Source of the DNA: Planctomycetota bacterium
GTDB taxonomy: Bacteria > Planctomycetota > UBA8108 > UBA1146
Reading direction: 5' to 3'
DNA length: 42,852 bases
NCBI GenBank assembly: GCA_002711105.1
Contig: PAIH01000004.1
Location: 1 to 42,852, forward strand
The notes below the pieces were generated by a model that was not told the DNA's origin, did not search any database, and saw only the letters and a program-made list of their open reading frames with translations. Position numbers and translations under genes: made by a program. Position 1 is the first letter of the stretch. The number at the start of each line of letters is the position of its first letter. Below, piece after piece: positions 33,835-42,440 of this stretch.

Positions 33835-34247
33835 TCTCTGATAACTTTACTTTTTAACTTGGTCGTATTCTGCAATTGAACACGTATCGCGTGCTGCTTT
33901 GCATCAGGAATGATGGCGTTACGAATGACGCCCATTCCATCCTGGTACCACAAGATCGCAGCGTTGCTATTTCCGGTAATCCCAACCAGCAAACCGTAGT
34001 GCTGTGGCAACAGTAGCTGGGTACGCTGTTCTGAATGTCCTCGTGCAGCTTTTGGCTTCCCCAGTCCGTCGAGACCGATAGAAATGTCGTAAGTCTCTTC
34101 TATGACATCGGACTCCCAGAGCCCGATCAATCCCTGGTAATCTGCAGAAACAGGAACTCCCCCACCCACTAACCAACCGACAGTGATTCCGAACATTGCT
34201 CCAAATAGAAGCCCGACAAGGGAACCCTGAATCCAGACCTTCTTCAT
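33831..34247 (-). CDS. Hypothetical membrane-anchored or exported protein
   Basis: There are 138 residues and no family I recognise. A glycine-rich hydrophobic segment (residues 8-31, 'GSLVGLLFGAMFGITVGWLVGGG') serves as anchor or signal. The rest looks beta-rich ('LIGLWESDVIEETYDISIGLDGLG', 'HYGLLVGITGNSNAAILWY'), a possible small beta-barrel or lipocalin-like shape. The ATG has AAGGAGA upstream. It diverges from the EEP gene. Confidence 0.65.
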   Translation of the reverse strand: MKKVWIQGSLVGLLFGAMFGITVGWLVGGGVPVSADYQGLIGLWESDVIEETYDISIGLDGLGKPKAARGHSEQRTQLLLPQHYGLLVGITGNSNAAILWYQDGMGVIRNAIIPDAKQHAIRVQLQNTTKLKSKVIRD

Positions 34248-34421
34248 CGTATTTTCTCCTTACTCACAGAATTCTAGACGAATCTCACGGATCTCTGGTC
34301 TACAACATTAGATTATGGTCCAGGTGGTGCGGAAAGAATAGACCACTGCAGGCAGGGTTGCTCAACGTATCGATCTACCCGACGATGTTCGCCAGTAAGT
34401 AACTCGAGTCACGGAGGCATC

Positions 34422-35507
34422 ATGATCACTTCTCTCTGCTCTCTAATCCTGCTTCTCGGCAGTAATGCTGACCTATCGGCTCTCTCACCTGAGGAACCTG
34501 CCGTGGCATCGATTGCCTTCTGGAATCTGGAAAACCTCTTCGACTACGAAGACGACCCGGAAAATCCAGGAGACGATGAGTTTCTGCCCGACAAGGAGTG
34601 GGACCAGAATCGATACGGTCGGAAGCTAGCGCACCTGGCTCGTGCTATCGATTCTCTCGACACGAATCTACTAGCCGTGTGCGAAGTGGAGAACCAACGC
34701 GTTCTGGAAGACCTGATCGCCGAATCGGTTCTTGTTTCCGATGGCTGGTCCATCGCGCATATCGATTCTCCGGATCATCGAGGCATCGACCTGGCTCTGC
34801 TCTACCGCGCCCCTTTCCAGCTCGCCAATGCTGCAACACTTCATCCTATCGACATGGGTGAAGGGAACATCGCAACTCGAGGGGTTCTCGAAGTCCCGTT
34901 ACAGGTATCTGGAAAACCTCTCACGGTTTTGGTCAATCACTGGCCTTCGCGTTATGGAGGAGCCGAAAAAAGTGCGCCGAAACGAGCTGCTGCAGCATTG
35001 ACTGCAAGAGGCGTCATCGATGGCCATCTCGCCCTCGATCCCCTTGCAGATATCTTGGTCGTCGGAGATCTCAACGATGATCCATGGGATGCATCTGTAT
35101 TGAGTGTGCTGAAAGCAGTCCGCGAACGACGTTCTGTCGAACACCCTCTCAATTTATCTCCCACTCGAAATGGATCATTTTCCCCACGCCTCTGGAACCC
35201 TTCCTGGTCATTCGCATCCGGATCCGACACCGGGACTTACTATTACTGGAGCGGTTGGACCTGGAACTGTTTTGATCAGATCATTGTTAGTCCAGGGATG
35301 CTTGATTCAAAAGGCATCACATTGGTGCGAGACTCCGTTGAAATTCACCATCCTGATTTCATGACTGATTCAGTTCTAAACGCCAGTCGGCCGGCTCGAT
35401 TTCGTAAATTTCGCGGCAACTGGGAAGAGGGATACAGCGATCATTTCCCCGTCAAAGCAAAGATTCAGATCGAAATCTCCACAGATCCGGAGTCCGATCG
35501 GAAATGA
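34422..35507 (+). CDS. Exported endonuclease/exonuclease/phosphatase family protein
   Basis: The 361-residue protein has a short signal peptide (MITSLCSLILLLGSNADLSA) and an EEP-fold domain. Catalytic motifs are 'ASIAFWNLENLFD' (first Asn), 'LLAVCEVENQRVLEDL' (metal-binding Glu), 'VNHWPSRYGG', 'DILVVGDLNDDPWD' (Asp/Asn) and the final 'EGYSDHFPVKAKIQ' (SDH). It should hydrolyse phosphodiesters outside the cytoplasm, perhaps extracellular DNA or phospholipid, but the substrate is undetermined. The ATG has GGAGG. It stands alone between two intergenic gaps of about 170 bp. Confidence 0.9.
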   Translation: MITSLCSLILLLGSNADLSALSPEEPAVASIAFWNLENLFDYEDDPENPGDDEFLPDKEWDQNRYGRKLAHLARAIDSLDTNLLAVCEVENQRVLEDLIAESVLVSDGWSIAHIDSPDHRGIDLALLYRAPFQLANAATLHPIDMGEGNIATRGVLEVPLQVSGKPLTVLVNHWPSRYGGAEKSAPKRAAAALTARGVIDGHLALDPLADILVVGDLNDDPWDASVLSVLKAVRERRSVEHPLNLSPTRNGSFSPRLWNPSWSFASGSDTGTYYYWSGWTWNCFDQIIVSPGMLDSKGITLVRDSVEIHHPDFMTDSVLNASRPARFRKFRGNWEEGYSDHFPVKAKIQIEISTDPESDRK

Positions 35508-35680
35508 TAGCCAGCAGGGAATAACCGCCAGAGACCTGCTGTCAACCATTCCAATGGGTATCTTGAATGCCCACGATGTAATACCCTGCACGACGGTGAT
35601 TTAACTTACTCCAGAAGAATGTTGATTTTGAAAAGTCGTTTCCCGATTTTTCCTGATCACTAAGAAAGGAAGCTATTTTC

Positions 35681-36340
35681 ATGCTTTCACTATTGTTGAC
35701 AGTCGCCATCGGGGTGGTAACGCCCGTTGAGGATCCCATTCCTGCGACTGAAGCCTATCCCTTAGACATCTGTGCGGTGGCAGGTAAGAAACTGGGATCG
35801 ATGGGAAAACCGATCGATTTCGTCCATGAGGGACGTCAAGTTCGATTCTGCTGCAGAGGTTGCGTACCAAAGTTCAAAGCAAACCCAGATCAGTATCTCG
35901 CGGAAGTTGACAAAAAAATCATCGCGGCTCAGAAGAAAAACTACCCCGTCGACTATTGCTTACTCTCGAACGAAAAACTTGATGAGGACGCCAAGGAAGT
36001 CGTCATCAAAAACCGCCTTGTTCGCCTCTGCTGTGGAGGGTGTGCCAAGAAGATCAAAAAGAACCCAGAGCCAACCTTCACCCAGCTCGATTCTGCGATC
36101 AAGAAGAAGCAAGGCAAAAGCTACCCACTCACCACATGTGTCATCACCGGAAAAGATCTGGGTGGCACGGCCAAGGACATAATCGTAGGGAACACCCTGA
36201 TCAAGGTCTGCTGCAAGGGATGCATCTCCAAGGTCGCAGCAAATCCCTCCAAGTACATCCAAATGGTAGGGGCCGACAAGAAAGCCGGTGCCAAGGACAA
36301 AAAGAAGGCCAAGGCGAAAAAACCCGTAACAGCTGGGTAA
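35681..36340 (+). CDS. Exported protein with three CCxGC (YHS/TRASH-like) repeats
   Basis: After a signal peptide (MLSLLLTVAIGVVTPVED) the 219-residue protein consists of three repeats of about 60 residues. Each starts 'YPxxxC', has a mid 'GKxLGxxAK', and ends with CCRGC, CCGGC or CCKGC followed by 'xKxKxNP'. One Cys plus the CCxGC cluster per repeat gives four cysteines, a likely metal site as in YHS/TRASH domains, which bind copper or other heavy metals. The C-terminus is a Lys/Ala-rich tail (KDKKKAKAKK). It may be a periplasmic metal buffer. The metal is unknown. Confidence 0.75.
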   Translation: MLSLLLTVAIGVVTPVEDPIPATEAYPLDICAVAGKKLGSMGKPIDFVHEGRQVRFCCRGCVPKFKANPDQYLAEVDKKIIAAQKKNYPVDYCLLSNEKLDEDAKEVVIKNRLVRLCCGGCAKKIKKNPEPTFTQLDSAIKKKQGKSYPLTTCVITGKDLGGTAKDIIVGNTLIKVCCKGCISKVAANPSKYIQMVGADKKAGAKDKKKAKAKKPVTAG

Positions 36341-36477
36341 TATCGGTTCGTTACGATTCTTTGCAAAACTGGACGGCGTCATTCTTCGCTGAGGAGTGGC
36401 GCCGTAATTCTTCTGGCCAGTTCCCCACACATCGCTGATTTTTCCAGTACGATACGAAAAGAGCAGGAGGCAAAAAG

Positions 36478-36810
36478 ATGCCATTTAATGAAAATATTCA
36501 GAACTCGATCGTGAACCTGGTCGAGGCTTTCGAAGAACTACAAAGCCACCTTGAAGAGAAACACTTCGGCAAGGTGATCGATGAAAATACGAACTTTGAA
36601 GAACTGCCTATCGAGAGTAGAGAAAATCTTGACAAAGATTTCACCCAGGTAGTATTCGACGTGTTCGAAGGACTTGAGGATCAGAAGAAAGTGGACATCC
36701 GCGACATAGAAGCGGTATCTACCATTCTTCTCGATGCCATAGATGAAGTCGCTCCGGAACTCTTCGAGGAGGTCTCAGACGAAGAGGCTGATCAGAAGGT
36801 CACGGACTAG
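36478..36810 (+). CDS. Small acidic hypothetical protein
   Basis: This 110-residue, very acidic and mainly helical protein ('LVEAFEELQSHLEEKHF', 'FEGLEDQKKVDIRDIEAVSTILLDAIDEVAPELFEEV') is of no family I know. It has no signal, no Cys and no membrane segment. The ATG has a strong AGGAGG site, which supports expression. Its stop overlaps the convergent SlyX-like gene by 11 bp. Confidence 0.65.
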   Translation: MPFNENIQNSIVNLVEAFEELQSHLEEKHFGKVIDENTNFEELPIESRENLDKDFTQVVFDVFEGLEDQKKVDIRDIEAVSTILLDAIDEVAPELFEEVSDEEADQKVTD

Positions 36811-36997
36811 ATTCTTCCGCATCTCCCTGGAGTAGATCGACCGGCAACATTCGAATCAACGAACTCAACTTTCCTTCTGTCGAGGTGAAGCGGGTTTCTA
36901 GTTGATCGATCTCCTGTTTCATCTTCTCGACCTTGCGCTCGGTAAATGCCAATCGAATCTCCAGATCAGCAAAGTAACTATCTTCTTGGTTAGCCAT
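36800..36997 (-). CDS. SlyX-like coiled-coil protein
   Basis: With the ATG at 36997 (GGAGGAA upstream) the product is 65 residues: 'LEIRLAFTERKVEKMKQEIDQLETRFTSTEGKLSSLIRML'. This is a heptad coiled coil matching the SlyX pattern (xLExRLAFxExxVExLn). The ORF track's 22 extra residues are probably untranslated. SlyX proteins are small cytoplasmic coiled coils of unknown role. Short coiled coils are easy to over-assign. Confidence 0.6.
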   Translation of the reverse strand: MANQEDSYFADLEIRLAFTERKVEKMKQEIDQLETRFTSTEGKLSSLIRMLPVDLLQGDAEESSP

Positions 36998-37074
36998 CGA
37001 GCTTCCTCCACGTTTCAAAGCTGAAACTTCTCCGGTGCTCGCCAATCCTCTCATGGTTTTCATTGAGATGGGAA

Positions 37075-37108
37075 GGGGCCGGAGAAGATCTTGGTCTTCT
37101 CCGGCCCC
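37075..37108 (-). terminator. Strong hairpin terminator after the giant HYR gene
   Basis: GGGGCCGGAGAAGA and its perfect 14-bp complement flank a 6-nt loop, 25 bp beyond the stop of the HYR protein gene. The T-run after it on the minus strand is weak (TTCCCATCTC). It may also stop transcripts arriving from the plus strand. Confidence 0.65.
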
Positions 37109-37133
37109 TGCAACCCTGGCTTCTTACCAATTC

Positions 37134-40100
37134 TTACGGACATCCTCCATAAGTTTCGCAATCAAGACCATCCCCAGGAGTCATGTCGATTCCGCAGGTG
37201 ATCGGTCCCGGAGCCGGTGGAGGACCACCGTTCTGGAACTGGTAGTTCAGCACATAGATGATATCCGATATGTCATGCAAGCCATCGTCATTGGCATCTA
37301 TTGCATCCGTGCAACCCGATGCAGGACCGCCAAGCATGAGGCTGTAAAGCATGAAGATCGCATCTGCAATATCCACACTTCCGTCGTCATTAGCATCACC
37401 ACGGCGGAAACTCGGCTCACACTCATCCGGTAATCCATTTGCATTGGTATCAAGGCTCTCGCCACTTAGCAGATCACATGCATCTGGTACACCGTTATCA
37501 TTGCAATCGGGACTAGTGCCGGTAGAAACGTCACACACATCTGGTGTCCCGTTCTCGTCACAGTCGGGATCACACTCGTCAGGCGTTCCGTTCCCATCAC
37601 AATCGGCAGAGGAACCTTCTGCGATATCACAGACATCTGGATTTCCATTGCCGTTACAGTCATCTTGCGGAACAACAATCGTCACCGTCTGTTCGACAAC
37701 CGTCGTGTTACCGTGATTATCAGTAGCGGTCCACTGTAGAATCGTACTTCCATGATCATAGGTACCGCTCGCATCGTCCGTTCCATTGAGATCGTTGTAT
37801 AGATCCACTACCACGCAGTTGTCGCTGGTATTCGGAGTCGGAATATTGAGTGTTGCAGTACAAGTACCCTCTGGAGCAGGAATCGTCAGATTTCCACTTG
37901 TCGTGATGGTCGGGGATTCATTATCAGAAACCGAAACCAGGAACTGAGCTGAAACTACGTTTCCGTTCGCATCTGACTGCGAGTAACTCACCGTAGTTGT
38001 TCCTACCGGGAAGAACTCGCCAGGCTGATGGCTGGTTATCAGTTCGCCAAGATCGCAGTTATCGGTGGCAGTTGGCGGATTCCAGTTAACACTAGCGCCA
38101 CACACACCTGGATCGGTCAGCTGTGACAAATCACCCGGTATACCTTCAAGAACTGGATCTTCACTGTCAATTACAGTCACGATGAAGGTGTGCTGACTGA
38201 GGTTTCCATGCGCATCAGACAAGGACATGGTCACAAATGTAGTTCCGACGTTGAAGAATTCTCCTGGCTCATGGCTTGTTGTCAGGTTTGTCGTTCCACA
38301 GTTATCACTGACCTGTGCCGGTTCCCAAGTTGCGGTGGCACCACAATCTCCAAGTCCTGACGCCATCGTCATACTTTCTGGCGCCAGGTCGAAGCTTGGT
38401 GCCTGATCATCACTCACGGTTATCGTGAACGAAGCTGTGGTCTCATTTCTTGAATCATCTGTAACGGTATAAGATACCGTAGTTGTACCAACAGGGAAAA
38501 ACTCACCGGCTGAATGGGTGCTGGTAGTGCTGCTGGCTGGGCAGTTGTCTGCACTTGACGGCTCGGGCCAGCTAACTGTTGCCCCACACAAATCTGGCTC
38601 ACTGGTAATCGAAATATCATCTGGCATGCCAAACAACTGAGGTGCTTCCATGTCAGTGACAGAAATCGAGAACTGGTGGCTTGCAGAGTTACCGTTAATA
38701 TCTTGCAACGTCATCGTGACGACCGTCGTGCCAACGGGGAACTGCATGCCAGACGGATAATCAGATCCGAGAGAAAGCACACCGCAGTTGTCACTGGTCT
38801 GCGGTGCATCCCAGACTGCGGTAGCAACACATTGTGCCGCATTTGTATCGAGCTCCATGTCTCCAGGACTGGTAACAAAGCTAGGGGCTTCATCATCTGA
38901 GATGGAAATCTCAAAGGAACTGCTGACTGTAAGACCGTTTATATCGGTGGCTGTGTACGTCACCGTTGTGTTACCCACCGAGAAGAAACTTCCTGACGGG
39001 TGACTGGTGAAGAGACTTGGACTCGGGCAGTTATCAGTGGTAGTGGGCGCGGTCCATTCGATGACCGCTCCACAAGCACCTGAATCGGCAGTCTGAGTGA
39101 CCGAGGCAGGCATATCATGAATCTGAGGTGCCTGCTCGTCTGTCACCGTAATTTCAAATTCGTGGACCGTCGCCTGACCGTGAATGTCGGCTACAGTCAT
39201 CGACACAGTGGTAGTTCCCAGCTGGAAGAAGTCTCCCGACTGATGGCTGGAAGTCAGAGATTGAACCGCGCAGTTATCAGAAGTAACTGGGGCCTCCCAG
39301 CTCGCCGTTGAACCACACAGATCAGGATCAGTCCCTAGCTGCTGTGATTGCGGAGAGCTTTCAAACAACGGCGCTTCGTCATCTGTCACGGTAATCGTGA
39401 AGGAACCCAGTACTGTATTGTCGCTGGTATCTTCTACTGTGTATGTGACAAGAGTTTCTCCGACATCAAAGAAATCTCCTGGTTGATGGGTGCTGCTCAG
39501 GAGCTCTCCAGCGCAATTGTCTGTAGTAGTCGGAGGCGACCACGTTACGCCAGCTCCACAAAGTCCAAGATCAGCAGTCTGGTTAATTCTTCCAGGCATA
39601 TTGACCAGCTGTGGATTCTCGACGTCACTTACCGTCACGGAAAATGTATGGGTCGTGACGTTGTTATGGACGTCAGTCAAAGTCAACAGAACATCAGTTG
39701 TGCCTGTCGAGAAGAAATCGCCACTATTGTGTGACGTCTCGATGGAAAGAACTCCACAGTTATCACTTGTGTTAGGTGCTTCCCAGCTAGCCTGGGCTCC
39801 GCACTGACCAGGATCTGAACCCATGGCCATACTTTCAGGAGCAGTGAGAAACTCTGGGTTTTGATCGTCAAGGACCGTTACCGTGAATGAATCTGCAGTC
39901 GTATGACCACTCAGATCTGTACTCGTGTAGGTAACAGTAGTATCGCCCATTGCCAAAAAGCTACCGCTGGCAATATCTGATCCGAAGGAAGTGACTCCGC
40001 AGTTGTCTGCTGAAGTGGGCTCCTCCCAGGTTGCAGTTGCTCCACAAACATCAGCATCATTGGTGAGTGTGAAGGAAGAAGGCATACCTGAGATTGTCGG

Positions 40101-42440
40101 ATTTTCGTCATCCGTAACCGTAATTGTGAAAGATGCGGTGGCCAGGTTCCCTGACAAATCTTCGGCAGTGAACGAGACCTCTGCAGTTCCTACCGGGAAT
40201 TGAGAACCAGAAAGATGTGACGCACTGACCAGTGGCGGAGGACTGCAATTGTCGGTAGCCGCCGGGGTAATCCAGCTCACCGCTGTTGAGCAACTACCCG
40301 GATCTGCACTCGCCAGGATATTTTCAGGCACATTCAAGAACTCAGGCGGTGTCGGGTCGACGGTGCCTGGATCTTCACACTCGTCCAGAACGCCATTGGT
40401 GTTGCAGTCGATCGAAGATCCTGCTGTCAACTGGCACTCATCGGGTACCCCATTGCTGTCGCAATCGACCGTCAATCCCTGGTCAATGTCACAGGAATCG
40501 ATCTGATCATTACCATTACAATCGAGTATCGGTGTGCTAACCAGTTCACAAGCGTCAGGAATACCGTCTCCGTCGCAATCTGAGTCTCCGCCGGAGATCT
40601 GGCACACATCTAGCTGACCATCACTATCGCAATCAGGAGAACCAGACAAAATTTCGCAGCCATCTGGAATACCATTCAGATCGCAATCGGTTTCCAGGCC
40701 AGTAGCGATATCGCAACTGTCAGGAACGCTGTTGGAATTGCAATCTTCGGTTCCTGCCAACAGATCGCAATCATCGGGAGTACCATTTTCATTGCAATCA
40801 GTCTCACAGTCATCGGGGAGTGCGTTCGAGTTGCAATCTCCGCTACTTCCCGAACTAATATCACAACTATCTGGGACTCCGTTATTGTTGCAATCGGGTG
40901 TACCCGTCAGCAGATTGCAGGTATCCGGAATTCCATCGCCGTCACAATCCACAGAGGAGCCAGCGGTAATATCACAGTCATCTGGAACTCCATTACCATT
41001 GCAATCGAGCTTGGCACCGCTGGTAAGTTCACAACGGTCATCCAAACCATTTCCGTCACAGTCCGGAGCATCTTCCGTATGGGTCATGAAAACTGCGGGA
41101 AAACCCGAAGCTACAACTCCTGCCCAATTACCATTTGTCGTGACCTGTGAACCATATCGATCACCATTGAGGGTGGTGACAGGTCGTAACGAATCTCTCA
41201 GCTCCCAACCCGTGCCAAGGCGACGGTACAGGTGGGCGGATCCTTGTGAAGAATCTACATTTGGCTCGCCAACCAGCATTTGCTCTTCAGAGACCGCCAG
41301 AGATGTTCCATACCGATTAGTTTCAGGATGAGTACTCATCGTCTTGTCAACTTGTGTCCAAGTGGCCGCAGTTCGGTCGAAGGTATACACGGCTCCTACC
41401 GGACCCGCTCCAGCGGGACCGCCCAGGGCACCAGTAGCAGAGATCACGAGAGTTTCTCCTGTAGCCGCCAGGTTGGTTCCAAAACCAAGGTTCTGGATGC
41501 TGTCTATTGCCGACAGGCTCCCCTGCAATATCCAGATTCCTCCAAGATCGAGGTACATATGGACTCGTCCTGATCCAGCGGCAAATCCAGGAGCTCCGAC
41601 AAAAGCCCAGCCACCCTCTGCCAGGGCAACCGAACCACCAGTCTCCTCACCACCACCCGCATTGAAGGGCGCTGTTTCGGTGAGGTGCGCTGTCCGCTCC
41701 CAACCGGTACCGGTCTGGGACCAAACATCGGCGTATCCGGAAGGCTGTATCTGATCGGGATTGTTGGGATTTTCTGGTATCAACTGCGGCGCACCTACGA
41801 TGATGTCAGACCCCAGCACTGCTACTGATCTACCGTACTCATCACTTGGAGACGGTGTTTCGGCCATCAGTTTTGCAACCTGCATCCATCCCAGTTGAGT
41901 ACGCGCAAAAACATAGGCAGCTCCTCTGGTCGCATCGCTGAGGGGTGCCCCTACAACGGCGATATCGCCGTCGATGGCCAAGGAACTTCCAAAGCCATCT
42001 TCTAATTCTTCATCCAGGGGAACCAACAGGCTACTGTTGAGCCACATGTTGCTCTGACGCTGATAAACTTCTACCAACCGTACAGCAGGAGGATCTAACG
42101 GATCAGGAACATCATCAGGGGCAAGTGGCTCAAACGGATCCGCCACGAGCAAGGTATCTCCCGACATAGCGATCACGCTCGAGAAACTACCAAACAACGA
42201 GTTCACCGGGATCGGCTCGCATACGTCCAAAATCCCGTTCAAATTACAATCCGCTAACGGATCGGCTGCACTTTCACATTCATCGGGAATCCCATTACTG
42301 TTGCAATCTGAGCTGAACCCTGTAGCGATATCGCCAGCATCAATTTGGCCGTTGCTATTACAATCAGGAGTCTGCGCTTCGAGCGCAACCGGACCGACAA
42401 AAACTGTGAAGGCCAATACGGCCGAAAAGATAATACGCAT
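37134..42440 (-). CDS. Giant secreted protein: FG-GAP propeller, DCN repeats, 11 HYR domains, dockerin-like tail
   Basis: I place the start at ATG 42440, which begins a signal peptide (MRIIFSAVLAFTVFVGPVALEAQ). The product is 1768 residues. The order is: three DCNxNG repeats; seven FG-GAP-like units (e.g. FGSSLAIDGDIAVVGAP, YGRSVAVLGSDIIVGAP) forming a probable seven-bladed beta-propeller (about 75-450); thirteen DCNxNGxPDxCD repeats (about 453-692); eleven HYR domains (about 693-1592); five more DCN repeats; and a dockerin-like pair of EF-hand loops (GDANDDGSVDIADAI, DANDDGLHDISDI) ending in a Cys/Pro-rich tail. It is exported and probably calcium-stabilised, acting in adhesion or cell-surface architecture. 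No catalytic domain is seen. Length and repeats suggest a filamentous molecule. Confidence 0.9.
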   Translation of the reverse strand: MRIIFSAVLAFTVFVGPVALEAQTPDCNSNGQIDAGDIATGFSSDCNSNGIPDECESAADPLADCNLNGILDVCEPIPVNSLFGSFSSVIAMSGDTLLVADPFEPLAPDDVPDPLDPPAVRLVEVYQRQSNMWLNSSLLVPLDEELEDGFGSSLAIDGDIAVVGAPLSDATRGAAYVFARTQLGWMQVAKLMAETPSPSDEYGRSVAVLGSDIIVGAPQLIPENPNNPDQIQPSGYADVWSQTGTGWERTAHLTETAPFNAGGGEETGGSVALAEGGWAFVGAPGFAAGSGRVHMYLDLGGIWILQGSLSAIDSIQNLGFGTNLAATGETLVISATGALGGPAGAGPVGAVYTFDRTAATWTQVDKTMSTHPETNRYGTSLAVSEEQMLVGEPNVDSSQGSAHLYRRLGTGWELRDSLRPVTTLNGDRYGSQVTTNGNWAGVVASGFPAVFMTHTEDAPDCDGNGLDDRCELTSGAKLDCNGNGVPDDCDITAGSSVDCDGDGIPDTCNLLTGTPDCNNNGVPDSCDISSGSSGDCNSNALPDDCETDCNENGTPDDCDLLAGTEDCNSNSVPDSCDIATGLETDCDLNGIPDGCEILSGSPDCDSDGQLDVCQISGGDSDCDGDGIPDACELVSTPILDCNGNDQIDSCDIDQGLTVDCDSNGVPDECQLTAGSSIDCNTNGVLDECEDPGTVDPTPPEFLNVPENILASADPGSCSTAVSWITPAATDNCSPPPLVSASHLSGSQFPVGTAEVSFTAEDLSGNLATASFTITVTDDENPTISGMPSSFTLTNDADVCGATATWEEPTSADNCGVTSFGSDIASGSFLAMGDTTVTYTSTDLSGHTTADSFTVTVLDDQNPEFLTAPESMAMGSDPGQCGAQASWEAPNTSDNCGVLSIETSHNSGDFFSTGTTDVLLTLTDVHNNVTTHTFSVTVSDVENPQLVNMPGRINQTADLGLCGAGVTWSPPTTTDNCAGELLSSTHQPGDFFDVGETLVTYTVEDTSDNTVLGSFTITVTDDEAPLFESSPQSQQLGTDPDLCGSTASWEAPVTSDNCAVQSLTSSHQSGDFFQLGTTTVSMTVADIHGQATVHEFEITVTDEQAPQIHDMPASVTQTADSGACGAVIEWTAPTTTDNCPSPSLFTSHPSGSFFSVGNTTVTYTATDINGLTVSSSFEISISDDEAPSFVTSPGDMELDTNAAQCVATAVWDAPQTSDNCGVLSLGSDYPSGMQFPVGTTVVTMTLQDINGNSASHQFSISVTDMEAPQLFGMPDDISITSEPDLCGATVSWPEPSSADNCPASSTTSTHSAGEFFPVGTTTVSYTVTDDSRNETTASFTITVSDDQAPSFDLAPESMTMASGLGDCGATATWEPAQVSDNCGTTNLTTSHEPGEFFNVGTTFVTMSLSDAHGNLSQHTFIVTVIDSEDPVLEGIPGDLSQLTDPGVCGASVNWNPPTATDNCDLGELITSHQPGEFFPVGTTTVSYSQSDANGNVVSAQFLVSVSDNESPTITTSGNLTIPAPEGTCTATLNIPTPNTSDNCVVVDLYNDLNGTDDASGTYDHGSTILQWTATDNHGNTTVVEQTVTIVVPQDDCNGNGNPDVCDIAEGSSADCDGNGTPDECDPDCDENGTPDVCDVSTGTSPDCNDNGVPDACDLLSGESLDTNANGLPDECEPSFRRGDANDDGSVDIADAIFMLYSLMLGGPASGCTDAIDANDDGLHDISDIIYVLNYQFQNGGPPPAPGPITCGIDMTPGDGLDCETYGGCP
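37665..40364 (-). repeat. Tandem array of 11 HYR domain repeats
   Basis: Eleven Ig-like units of about 81 residues (243 bp) each carry 'CGA..W..P...DNC', 'GxFFxVGTTxVxyT' and 'FTITVxDxExP'. From unit 2 on they alternate between two types, one starting 'MP' with TYT and one starting '(A/S)P' with 'TMTL.D..GN..H.F'. Boundaries are approximate. Confidence 0.85.
40365..41084 (-). repeat. Block of 13 DCNxNGxPDxCD calcium-binding-type repeats
   Basis: Thirteen consecutive 13-20 residue units such as DCNGNGVPDDCDITAGSS and DCDGDGIPDTCNLLTGTP lie between the propeller and the HYR array. The Asp/Asn spacing resembles thrombospondin type 3 or EF-hand loops, and the paired Cys may form a disulfide ladder. 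Shorter blocks occur at both ends of the protein. Confidence 0.85.
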
